A program made the position numbers and the translations under genes. The notes under the pieces are model-generated. The model did not search any database and was not told the origin of the DNA. It was given only the letters and a program-made list of their open reading frames with translations. Below, piece by piece: positions 24,702-35,206 of a stretch of DNA of 64,000 nt (its first letter is position 1; each line of letters begins with the position of its first letter). The DNA comes from Apiotrichum sp. Y4204 (lineage: Eukaryota; Basidiomycota; Tremellomycetes; Trichosporonales; Trichosporonaceae), in contig JAMYHL010000025.1 of NCBI GenBank assembly GCA_025531455.1, positions 496,001-560,000 on the forward strand. The letters run 5' to 3'.

Positions 24702-26553
24702 CTAGTTTGCGTAATGCTTGAGGCTCCAGAGAAGAACAGACCCCTTCGAGTTGCCAATCGCCATATACTCGCCGTTCGGGGCAAAGCCTGCAACATTCAC
24801 ACGACCAAGCGGGGTTGAAGAGGTTGGCCAGTTCGAGAAGGCCGTACCTGAAGGGAGATGATACTGGTGGTCAGTTTTCCGTAGTGTTACTTCCACATAC
24901 GAGTTTGAGGGCATCCTTCTTTGCAGAACTTGCGGAAACAAAGAGATTGCCAGAGGGGTGGAATGCCATGGATGTGATCGGAGTGGTGAGGTGTTCCAGA
25001 GACTTGAAGGGTTCAACGTGCTTCCACTGACTGGCTGCCATCCGATTTGTGTCGTACAGATTAACAATTCCAGTGCTCGATCTGATGTTAGCGAGTCTGA
25101 TCTGAGCTGCACATTTTCTCACCCAATAGCGCTGAAACCGGAACTGCTATGACGCATAGCCAGACCCCCGAATGCGTGGTCGTCCTTCCACTGATGCACG
25201 ACTTTGCGTTCCCCAACATCCCAAATTTCAACTTCACACCCGTTCCGGCCGCCGAGGACGCTTAGTTGGCTTCCATCGTCGTTCCAGCAAATGTCGGCGA
25301 CAGTCCCACCTCGACCACTTCGAAGCTCGGCCACAACGACACCCGTACTGCCGCCAGTGTTCCATTCCAACAGGCTGACACAGCCCCTTCGACCAGCGAC
25401 AGCCAGAAGGCTGCCGTCCGGGGAGAACTGGTGTCGCGCAAGCGTTTGAGGGCTGCTTGGTGTAGGTGCTGAACCAAACAGGTTCCTCGGGGATCGAATG
25501 CAGGTTTGGGCTGCCAGATCGTAGGTGTAGTAGAATGGACGGGATCCGGTCAACAATAGGGAGGAGCCGGATGGGTGGAATGTCGTCCGGGATAGGGGGA
25601 GAGACGGAACATGAAGAGTCAACAACGCCGAGTTTGTATGGCCGTCAATCTAAGCGTTAGCTCACGTTATTTGATAACACTTACATTGAAGAAACGAACT
25701 CGGCGGTCCCCACCCGCTACAGCCATCACAGACACAGAGCTCGATGGATGCCAGGCCACATCAACCACCCCTGAACCAGCATTTGACGCTTGCTTGGCTC
25801 CTGTGGTGGGATTTTGTTCGTTGGCATTGAGCAATCGGTGAATGTCAATGAAATTGGGTGGAAGGGGAGTCTTCGGACCCTTCCCATCGGCCGTGAAGGA
25901 CGAGGTCGACATGAGCAGCTTCTGGATCGAAGGCACACCCGCTCCTACTCGACGAGAAGCCCATTGAGGCTTAGGATGGAGACGTTCAAATCTTTATTGT
26001 CAGCAAGAGGACGACGACAGCAGTGAACTCACTGTTCTCTCAAGCGACTTTGCAATTCGTTGCCAGTCGCATGGCTTTCATCGGCCTTTCCACGGGCGAA
26101 TTTCCGGAGGCGTTTATTCCCTTGCAAAGAAACTGATACGCTCTGATCTCCTGGATCGTGCCATAGAGATGTCGCTTTCTCCCTGTCACGCCGATGGCTT
26201 TCGGTTGTAGACACAGACGTTGGTAACTCAAACGTTGGTTCGAGCTCATCCTCAGACACATCATCGACCGCCAGCTCGGTCTCCTCGTGACTCGGCACGT
26301 CAACCGTAAACAGCTAATAAAGTTAGATATCAAGGCCCCTGTGTGTGCTACAGTTACTTACTTCATCGTCCTGTAGCCATCCGAGTCCGGTCTCGGTGTG
26401 TTCATCATCGGAAACCTCAGCGGTGTCCACAGGCTTGTTTTGCTTTCGACTGCCAAACAGGCGAGCTTCAAGATCCTTCTCCTCGTCCCATTCTTCACGA
26501 TGGCGCTTTGATGTGTGTTTCTTGGAGGAGCTACCGAGCACCTTCGCGGACAT
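24702..26553 (-). CDS. UTP18: U3 snoRNA-associated WD40 protein Utp18
   Basis: The protein of about 550 residues begins MSAKVLGSSSKKH with a basic and then acidic leader (EEKDLEARLFG), followed by a conserved linker ending FERLHPKPQWA. A WD40 propeller covers the C-terminal two thirds: VVDVAWHPSSSVSVMAVAGGD, FHPSGSSLLLTGSRPFYY, FSPDGSLLAVAGRRG, ICWNDDGSQLSVLGG and FAPNGEYMAIGNSKGSVLLW. FFNIDGHTN and the YTYDL segment (expected blade 2) are typical of Utp18. It is a UtpB subunit of the small-subunit processome and acts in 18S rRNA maturation in the nucleolus. An alternative upstream ATG at 26586 would add 11 residues; the 26553 start is preferred because the conserved acidic and basic leader begins there. 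The gene has a motif-dense promoter. Confidence 0.9.
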
Positions 26554-26662
26554 GTTGTTGTTGTGAGGTATGATCAAGTCAAGCACAAAATGTTTCGATG
26601 ATCTCGATCAAGTCTCGACTTTTCTGTAGAGGGCGAGGCCGGCTCAGAATCTTTGAGTTCAA

Positions 26663-26670
26663 TCACGTGA
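26663..26670. promoter_or_regulatory. TCACGTGA palindrome upstream of UTP18
   Basis: A perfect TCACGTGA lies 110 bp upstream of the UTP18 start codon. It is followed within 80 bp by the palindrome GTTACGTAAC (26687-26696), a CRE-like TTACGTCA (26717-26724) and CCACGTGG (26743-26750). The cluster suggests bHLH and bZIP control of a ribosome-biogenesis gene; binding factors are inferred. Confidence 0.6.
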
Positions 26671-26686
26671 CTATCCTACTAATTTG

Positions 26687-26750
26687 GTTACGTAACTAGC
26701 AAGAGCCTTAATGTTATTACGTCATAGAAGTTAACTTTTTCGCCACGTGG
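26687..26750. promoter_or_regulatory. Cluster of bZIP and E-box palindromes upstream of UTP18
   Basis: GTTACGTAAC, TTACGTCA and CCACGTGG follow each other within 64 bp, next to a TCACGTGA site. All four are palindromic or near-palindromic sites with ACGT cores. They are directly visible; function is inferred from known ACGT-core binding families. Confidence 0.5.
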
Positions 26751-27083
26751 CCATGTGATCTGCGAAGCCCGCGAAGCTGCGACGGCGCGCGACGATGCGA
26801 TCTGCGATCGATCTGCGACCGGCGATCAGTGATACCTCCCGGGCCTTCGACCAACCACCTCCCAACCGACCAACATGCAACATGGCCATCAGGGGCCTTA
26901 TCGTCTGCGCCTTGGTTTCAAACCGTCACAATCCACAACCATCATGTCCACTAACTGTCGCTGGGGTGCACATGAGGCTCTTTTACGCTAGTTTGTGTTG
27001 CATGTGTTGACTTGCCCTCCTTAACTAATATCGGGTGTATGCCTGTCTGACATCTGCTTTTCGTGCGAAATTGAATTAGGAAA

Positions 27084-27094
27084 GAGGTGGCAAA
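27084..27094 (+). repeat. Possible transposon terminus (GAGGTGGCAAA)
   Basis: The 11-bp GAGGTGGCAAA resembles the terminal sequence of many hAT-type DNA transposons. A reverse-orientation match (TTTTTGCCACCCCA) lies at 29972-29985, 2.9 kb away, with the orientation expected for terminal inverted repeats. No intact transposase lies between them, and I did not find a convincing target-site duplication. Confidence 0.2.
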
Positions 27095-29619
27095 TAGCTT
27101 CTGACCATGGCAAAAGGAACAAAAAAATCACTGTCGTTTTAGCTTCGAACGATGATGACCCGCCCCTTTCGGAGAGCGACAACTTGATACCGACGGGCCG
27201 GGCGATCCAAAATTAATGAGAACGTACTGGGGCTGGCCAGGCATTAGGCGTTTGCCGCCATGATCTCTACGGTCCATATGATCTTGACGGCAATCTTTGG
27301 GAGTACAGTGGCTCCTCCCGAGGTGACGACTAGATAACGGATCGAAGACGTCCTGAGATGTGCGCTGTTTGCTTGCAGAATCATGAACGCGAAGGGATGA
27401 CTCGACGTTAGGGATGACTCAAATCGCGCTGGCAGCAAAATTCTGCCCACCAACCAATCTGAACAGCAATGATCATGCGGCTATTACATTGCATTATCCC
27501 AATCTGAAACTACTGTGCGGTATCTAATGCAGCACATTCAGTATTCTTTCCCTCCCTGGTCCCACAGATAGTTCAAATTCAACAGCCGCAAAAGGAATCA
27601 TGGGCAAGTGAAGGCAGCTCCACGTCACTGTAGGAGCTCCATAATGCGGAACGACGTATCCCGCACCGTATTGCAGCCCACGATTCATACTGCCGAAGTC
27701 AACCTTGGTATTTTGAGTATTTTGAGCGCTGGTAAATCAAAAAGGTGTATTATCATGGCGGCTCTTCCTTCATCCGCAGATTGTGCCAGTTAGTTGGACA
27801 CGACGGCAGAGTTCATTAAAGGTCAATCAAGGGTCATCAAAACCAACTTTCAGAAAGGATACATATTAGAAGGCAGCTGACAGCCTCCTAATAAGACGAC
27901 AAAAATGTGACCTTGAACTCAGTAAGGGCTCTCTGACATTGTTGGGGGTATCTATCCGTAGATGCAATCGATAGAGAAAGTGTATTAATATCTCACGGCT
28001 TCAAATCGACAGTCGTGCTGGACATACAATGACTCAAGTTTTGATCCTGCACGAATACAAACATTTCGGTTTGAGGGTTTGAATTGTCGCTTCGCGTGGA
28101 AACATTTGATTCGTTCATTTGCCGTGTCTTCTTGTTAGGCATGATTGTGTGAACTCGCTCCAACGGCCAAACAGGCCATACTCACCTTGAATAGATTATG
28201 TGAAGATTGAATGCTGTACAATATGTTGTGAAGAAACATTTAGTTCATTTTGTACCCTGTTGTATACATTCTAGTATGCGAGTCATTGCGGTTGGCCGTC
28301 AACGGCTTCTGCTTGCTACAAATGTACCTCTTGTGGGGCTATTAACTTGTGTTGTTTCTGTAGCTTCAGGGGTGCATGCACCCTACAGTAAAGGGTGCCT
28401 TCAGAGATGCAATAGTCTTCGTAACAATTGATGATTCGTTCATGTCTTTGTTAATAATTTTTCTTGATGCTCCAAGGGTAGCCATTGTGTCCCTAACTAA
28501 ACAACAGAGCAACAGTTTGATCTGTTTTTGCCTTTGGTGGAGCGGTATGCACCGACTGATTTGCCGGCCACAGACGTCTTGGCCCCTTGCAGCTACTACT
28601 TTGAATGCACTGTATGATGAATTGACTGACACATGCATGACTATTGGAGGCAACACCTTAGACTGGACTTCTTGGGGCATTTGTGCACGGTAGGGGTGGA
28701 GGTGGGGGCCATTGAGAGCAAAGTTCGTTTGAATTCCTGAAGTTTGGAGAAACTTCTCCAAGCGGGACTATATGACACTTCCAGCACTGCCGGCTGATAT
28801 ATGTATAAATCCCGTCCTTAATAGATGCATTCCTCCATAGGTTGCGGATAAAGTTTCTGCTTCGTCTTCATCTGAAAAGCCCATTGCCATGACATACCAG
28901 CTGCAGATGTGCCAGGACATAGAAGTGAAGCTGTAATCTTATCGAGCCACATGCATGTAGTCTTGGGCGTAATAACAAGGGAGCCCACAGCAGCACATTA
29001 TATCGGAGCTATTAAATGCCCCCCTAGAACTGTTAAAGAAACCTTCCACGATGGGCACCAGAAACCATATCTAAAAGGTGAGGAAAGAGATTGGCAGTCA
29101 TGCATACTTGTGCAAGTTGGCAACACCCAGGTACATGTGTATATGTCTTTACTTTGCTTCGTTCTGTTCCCCAGCCCCATAGGTGTTATGTCGTTTTTGA
29201 GCAGTCTTGCAGATTATCTCCCGACTTTTGTCCAGTCCCGAAGGACCCGCTGCCTGTCGGCGACTTTCATATGGTTTGCCGTTCTCGTTCCGGTTATGTC
29301 ATTTTATAAGGCGATTGCGCTAGAGGCTCCTGTGTATCTAGATTGTGCATTAGATAGTGCATTACAAATTGACCATGGTCACCCATTTATGTCTTCTCAC
29401 GCGACATGGAAGGTTTTACTAGTAGTGTATGTTACGACTGTCTAGTGAGCGTTTATTGAGGTCTTCCTTGACCAATTTCCCGCATGCAAGTTCACTTTCA
29501 TCAAAAAATCGCCAGAAATCTTTCGGATCTCCACAATACCTCAATACCTTCGGAGATGACCAAGAACCAGATTGTTTAGAGCCAGTACCTTTCCTTGAGG
29601 CAACGAAAGGACTGGTCGA

Positions 29620-29634
29620 CATACATACATACAT
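29620..29634. repeat. ATAC microsatellite
   Basis: About four copies of CATA/ATAC, followed by a diverged copy, make a short simple repeat in the gene-poor region. Confidence 0.6.
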
Positions 29635-29954
29635 TCATACATTTGTCACCCCCTCTATCTCTCTTGTTCCCGTAACACTGAAAACAGACAGTCCTCGCCA
29701 ACGATCTCTGTTGAGATTTTTAAAAAAAAAGTCAATCGGCAAACGCCAAGAATGGGAACATACTCCTCGAAGTATCACCAACCCAGAGTTTTTTAACCAA
29801 GTGTGTTGACAACACATACGCCTCAACATATTGCAACGCGTGTAGTAGTAGCAGTAGTAGCCTTTATCTTCCGATGGCACCTTAAATTCAATAGGTTCAA
29901 ATATTCAAGTCTCATACAGTTATCACGGGCAAAAACCTTGCTTTTTCACCTTTC

Positions 29955-29985
29955 GCCACCCCCGGCAGTCATTTTTGCCACCCCA
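29955..29985 (-). repeat. Two adjacent GCCACCCC motifs, possible transposon end
   Basis: CGCCACCCCC and TTTTTGCCACCCCA stand within 31 bp of each other, both in the same orientation and inverted relative to TGGGGTGGCAAAG at 30355-30366. They resemble hAT-type terminal repeats. The evidence is short sequence similarity only. Confidence 0.2.
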
Positions 29986-30834
29986 CAACTCATTTTCTGT
30001 AGTCACAGCATGCACTTCTAACACCACCTACTTATTTCAGAAGACCTGGGGTTTCTTCCATGCATATCTGGTCATATTTAATGCAGAACTGGAGAACATA
30101 CGCAAACACACCCAAATGGGGTGCCACATTGGGAGGAAAATGACCTATTGATGGAACATATCAGGTTTTTCGCATTATTTGCTATTTTTCAGCATTTTTG
30201 CTGGGCATATATCCTGTCCATGATCTCTCGGACAGGCATGCATGGATCACAAAGACTAGTGAGTCAACTTTCAGACTATATTGACAATTTCTGCTACTTG
30301 GTGCATGCATAGAAAGTCAGGATTGGCAGATCAAGGGCGACGAACTTGAGGGTCTGGGGTGGCAAAGTGCCGCTAGACAAGGGAATTGTCCGTGGCAACT
30401 GTACGACTCCAATGTGGTCACCCTCAAAAGTAAATCACTCCATCTGCTACAATGTTATTTATGCAAGTCTGTGAATCCAAGATTATCTAAAGGCTTGGTC
30501 CAGATCCTACACGCTCCCAACATTTCTGTGGGCCACACATCCCGTGCGATGGCATTGGTGGTTTCGTAATACCCGAAAGATGTGAGACCATCGCAGGCTG
30601 TCGCAGGGCAAGATCACCGCTGGAATAACGATTGTCTATGGCCTTGAGATGGTTCCACGAAAAAAAATCTTGTGCATGAGGACTTGGATCAGCTCTGACT
30701 AATGGACACGAACTCTACCACAATAGTAGCTAGCTACAATGACTAAGAAGCGCCACTGGTCATCACAACTACGATTTGCATTTCGAAGGCTATGGAAATA
30801 CGGTATTCTCGAGGCCCTGACTTCCAGGGTTTGT

Positions 30835-33544
30835 TCAGTCCGCGAGGGCGAGCACAAGGACGGTCCGCGAGGGTGAGTACACCTGCAGCCAATTCTTGCG
30901 TCCATTCCATTCCATAGGAGTGGTGAAGTATTCGCCGGAGTTGTCCACACGCCCGTGGCCGCCGAATCTCTTGTCGTCGCTGTTAAGAACAACCTTGTAC
31001 TTGCCAGGAGTGTCGACACCAACTCGGTAATCCGTAAACGAGTTGGTAGGGTGGACTGTTGTCAGCACTCCTCCTATGTATGCCTCAAAGCGGACTCACA
31101 GTTGAAGATAAACAAAAGCCCAGCCCTCTCAAAAACGATGACCTTGTCGCCTTCATGCTTCAATGAAACATACCCCTGACAGTTAGGTTGCTTCTACCTG
31201 ATCAGGCCGTACCTGGGGGGCAGAAAGCCACTTGTACTTGGCTTCCAGGTTGTTCATCGCGCTGTCGAAATCGTTGAGGTACTTGTAGCGAAGAAGATGG
31301 TCATCAACTAGGTTGAACTGCCGACGAGCGTGGGCAAACGAGTTGCCGTTTCCCTCGCGAGGGAAGTCCATCCACCTAAACCTTCAGCATGCTATCTCAG
31401 GAGGTCGCTGGAGCAACGTACTCGGGATGACCGAACTCGTTTCCTTCGAAGTTAAGGTAGGCTTCGCCACCAAGCGCATGAACGAGGAAACTGTTAGGTC
31501 AACTTCTTGGGCTCCCCTTATCACATACCGAATCATCTTATGCAAGGCCAAGCCGCGATCGATGATAGGAGTGAGAGGAGACAGATCGGACATGTAATCG
31601 TCTGAATGGGTTAGTGCCTCAGTGCCTGCGGTGGAATCGTCGAGAGAACAGGCCAAACATACACATTTCCTTGTCCATCAGCCAGAACGCCAAGGTCTTG
31701 TCTCCAACAAGAGCTTGGTCATGGCTCTCGGCGTATGCAACGCTACGTTCGAGGTGCCTTCTGTTGGTGAGGGTGTGCACGATATTACCCATGTCCCATT
31801 CGTCGTCGGTGCCTTCCTTGAGAAGCTTGATCCACATGTCAGGAATGGCCATCGCCAGGCGATAATCAAACCCAACGCCGCCTTCATCGACGGGACGACA
31901 GAGAGTTGGCATGCCCGAGACATCCTCTGCAATGGTGATGGCGTTAGGATAAAGCTCGTGCAGCATCTTGTTGGCCTTGGCAGTCAATATACCAGCGTTA
32001 AGTAGGTGACTCACCAGCATGAGATAGACCATGGCTTCAATGTCCACTGAATCGCCGAAATACTCGTGGTAACCACCTGCAGTTAGTGGGCCTGCGCATG
32101 TGGCACAACATACCGGAGAAGCCGACGCCCATTCCGTGATGCTTGTACATCATGCTGGTAACCCCGTCAAAGCGGAAGCCGTCGAACTTGAACTCATCCA
32201 TCCAAAAGCGCAGATTGGAGAGAAGGAAACGAAGGACTTCGTGGTTTCCATAGTTGAAGAGCCTCGAGTCCCAAAGGTCGTGCCGGCCACGTGCGCCTTC
32301 ATGGAAATAGAGATGGTCAGTGCCATCAAACATGTTGAGGCTACTGTCAGTGTTGAGCTTGAAATTGCGCTTACCCGTCCAGAACATTCTTGCAAGCGTG
32401 GGAGTGCACAACGTCGAGCAAGACGGTGATGCCCATTTCATGGGCCTTGTCGATGAGGCTCTTTAGTTCCTCCGGGGTTCCTGTGAGGTCAGCGAAGCTT
32501 GAGGTTTTCTCTTACCATAGCGCGACGACGCGGCAAAGAAGCTGGTCACCTGGTAACCGAAAGCTACAGTGAGCATGATATCAGCGTTGGTTTCGTACAG
32601 GCATAATAGGCATGTTCCATGATCGCCATCCTAGACTTGGTCAGCCCTTCCCACACATCGCTGCGGATTCCTACATTTGAATCGTGTTGTACCCAAGCTT
32701 CTTGATGCGAGGAAGAACGTCCGTTTCGAATTCCTTGTAGGTTGTAACGCGCTCATTGGGACTGGAGATACCAACTAATGCCCGTCAGCTGAATGGCCAG
32801 CACTGATTGCTATTACGAGGACAACTCACCGTGAGCTTCATAAATCTTCAAACCCTCGATGGAGTTGGTAGAGTGGCCGTGCTTGAACTTGTAAACCTCA
32901 GCGGAGGGAGGATTCCAGAAGCGAGCGTCGTACACGGGCGACACGTCAAGGTCTTGAGTGACGCGTTTGATCCACGCTGGAAGACGATCAATTGACTCGC
33001 CACTGGGGGTAGTCATTGAAATCTTAAGTTTAGAGTCATGAGGAATGGCACAGACTCCAGGACTGGTCGGAGGGACGTAGCATTCCCAGACACCAAAGTT
33101 GTTCTTGGTCATTGGGTTGGCTGTGTGCGACCAGTTATCTAAGAAACGTAAGCTGCCATTCTCCAAGCCGACTATCCTGCGTCACTCACTAAAATCGCCG
33201 ATCAATCTAGCCTCGACGGCGCCTGGGGCCCATTCCCGGTAGGTCACCCCCCCGTTGGAGTCGACCTGGAATCCCATAGACTTGTATCCATCAGAGAACT
33301 TGGCGAGGCCGCCTTCGTGTTCATTGATGGATTGAAGGGCCTTCTTGTAGGCGGAATACCTTTCACGAAGACCGTCGGAATAGGGCTCGAGCCTGAGGAC
33401 AATCAGCTACACGCTGAGTTGTTGGGCACTCACCATGGGTCGATACGTAGAACTCCCGTCCCTGCATGGTTAAACAAACGGGCTGACGATCAACTTACCG
33501 TCATCCGGGAGAACATCACGTTGTGCAGCTTGACCGCCCGACAT
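30835..33544 (-). CDS. GLC3: 1,4-alpha-glucan (glycogen) branching enzyme
   Basis: The protein of about 680 residues begins [16 protein letters not shown]; the first two introns are short and give the join [19 protein letters not shown], the typical branching-enzyme opening. An N-terminal CBM48-like domain ([15 protein letters not shown]) precedes the GH13 barrel. Catalytic landmarks are [17 protein letters not shown] (nucleophile Asp), [14 protein letters not shown] (acid/base Glu) and [11 protein letters not shown] (transition-state Asp). [13 protein letters not shown] and [14 protein letters not shown] are also conserved. The C-terminal beta domain ends [17 protein letters not shown]. The enzyme introduces alpha-1,6 branches into glycogen in the cytosol. 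About ten short introns are present. Its neighbour two genes away, PKA, controls glycogen storage in fungi, but adjacency alone does not show co-regulation. Confidence 0.95.
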
Positions 33545-34401
33545 TGTTGCGGTTGACAAAGGAGAGTGACGGAAGATGGATGGATGGGTGGGTATCGTAT
33601 CAGCAACTGTGGAAACTGTCGTTGAGATTGTGATAGGTGGATCCAGAAGTCTGAGAGAAAGTGTCACTTGTTAAAGCGAAGCAATGGAGAAGCCCCGCAT
33701 CCAACAATTCAACATGCCATCGGTCTGGGCGGCAGAAAGGACGGGTGCGCGGTGCGGATGGCAACGCTCCGCCTTGCACTACTGTGTTCTGCGGATCTGC
33801 GGGGTAACACTGGGCGTGCCCCCACACAAACAGATGCTATGATGATACCGCGCAAACGTCATTCCATATTCCATCCGGTGCTCACTCTAGGCCTCCGTGC
33901 CTTGCAGCGAGCCCCAGCTCGGTCACTGTTTCATTGGCTCCAGCTCCTTGCCTCCACTAACCGACATGCCGATAAACCACCCCACGCCCTGCACCCCCGC
34001 GCCCCAGGCGCCCCAGGCCTAAGCTCACCGCGCTCACCGTGAACAGCTGCCGCCGGCGTTCGTGTCATCGTCGGCATGGCTGTACCCTGAATGGTGGGAA
34101 GCACAGAGAGGGGTAATATCACGTGATTTTAACATTATTATGTAATACTATTATGTTGAAACATGATCCATTTTTTTGAAGTGGAAGAACACCCAGGCAA
34201 CTAGGTTTGCCACTTGCGAGGTTGTTTTTTTGGCATCTTAACATCACAATATCCTCTCGATTCGATTTTCTCAACACCTCAAGCAGAGTTAACGACACGG
34301 CGGTGACATCTATCCACAGCTGTAGACCTATTGTTTGAAACAAGCAACCGTCTCGACGTCCGCACCGATTTTGTCGCCTCCATTATCATCTCAAAGCCAC
34401 C
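33545..34401. other. Divergent intergenic region between GLC3 and DPH3
   Basis: This 857-bp spacer serves two divergent genes. It contains CCCC/GCGCCCCAGGCG-rich sequence around 33980-34020, then an AT-rich stretch with TCACGTGA at 34119-34126 and a run of T at 34225-34231. No gene was recognised. Confidence 0.6.
34119..34126. promoter_or_regulatory. TCACGTGA palindrome between GLC3 and DPH3
   Basis: A perfect TCACGTGA in the context ATATCACGTGATTTTAAC lies 283 bp upstream of DPH3 and 575 bp upstream of GLC3. The right flank resembles that of the ARP9-like copy (CACGTGATTATAAG). It is closer to DPH3. Confidence 0.55.
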
Positions 34402-34820
34402 ATGGTGTCATATTACGACGAACTGGAGATTGAAGACTTCGCGTGGGACGACGTTGCCAAGGTGTTCCACTACCCTTGTCCTTGTGGGGATCGTTTTGAG
34501 ATCTCCAAGGCTCAACTTCGTGATGGCGAGGAAACTGCCACATGTCCGAGTTGCAGCCTGATCGTTCGTGTCATTTACGATTATGTGAGTGAATGTTAAG
34601 ATTTCCTCTGCTAACGTCACAGCTCGATTGGGAAGACTATGAGACATCGGACGAGGAAGGCGACCTTGAAGTGGAGGATAGTGACGCCGACACCCCTGCC
34701 ACCAGTCAGGCTCCTTCGCCCGTGCCCACTCCGGCCGCGAAGCCCGTGGGTTCTTCCGACTCGACAGGCGAGAAGGGTGCGACCGATATTATCACAGCCG
34801 TCGGTCGCTTGGCATTGTAA
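34402..34820 (+). CDS. DPH3: Diphthamide biosynthesis protein 3 (CSL zinc finger)
   Basis: Two exons (34402-34584 and 34623-34820, 38-nt intron) encode 126 residues. Residues 1-~62 form the CSL-type zinc-binding domain: [14 protein letters not shown], then the ligands CPCG and CPSC with the RFEISKAQL and DGEETATC segments between them, ending VRVIYDY. Dph3 donates electrons to the radical enzyme Dph1-Dph2, which starts diphthamide synthesis on EF2, and also serves Elongator-dependent wobble-uridine modification. The remaining ~60 residues are acidic, then rich in Pro, Ser and Thr, and are unusual: yeast and animal Dph3 end soon after the zinc domain at about 80 residues. A TCACGTGA site lies 283 bp upstream. 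Confidence 0.95.
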
Positions 34821-35206
34821 GAAGAGTCCACGATGGTCAAGGTTCATACTCCTTCTGAGGCCCCTACATCTGTGTGAGCATTTCAGACCGGTGCTGTCTG
34901 TGCCACGCTTTCCTCAAATCCTGTCACATTGTACTCTTATGTATTCTAGTTGTTGCCACTTAATCGCATAGCTCGACCATTATGGATGGCATTCAGAACA
35001 TGGCTTCAGGTTTATTGCGGGCTCGCTTGCACTTGGCAGGTCACACACCAGGTGCACGGACTCGAAAGGAACAGAGACCTGCAATGGGCACATGGTGCCA
35101 ACGATCAAGGATCGAGGGTACTGAGTTATAATAAATCCATTGCACAGTTTCTTTTTCGGCCCTTGGACTACAGACTACCTTTGGTTGAGAAAAGTCACAC
35201 GTTGGT
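34821..35206. other. Convergent spacer between DPH3 and PKA
   Basis: These 386 bp lie between two stop codons and would hold the 3' UTRs of both genes. I see no further gene. Confidence 0.6.

Larger units (their letters stand above)
26554..30834. other. Gene-poor, AT-richer 4.3-kb region
   Basis: No coding region with a recognisable family was found. From about 27.4 kb to 30.6 kb the DNA is visibly more AT-rich than the flanking genes and holds only short, interrupted frames; the longest (28909-29445, plus strand) has no recognisable domain. Short GGGGTGGCAAA-like sequences occur in opposing orientations at 27084-27094, 29955-29985 and 30355-30366, and an ATAC microsatellite lies near 29620. 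The first ~200 bp form the UTP18 promoter. The simplest reading is decayed transposon-derived or neutral sequence; this is inference. Confidence 0.55.

Noticed and set aside
28909..29445. Plus-strand open frame of 178 codons in the AT-rich block
   Set aside because: I looked for transposase, reverse transcriptase or other domains and saw none; the hydrophobic middle part is not a clear membrane protein. Left as part of the gene-poor region.
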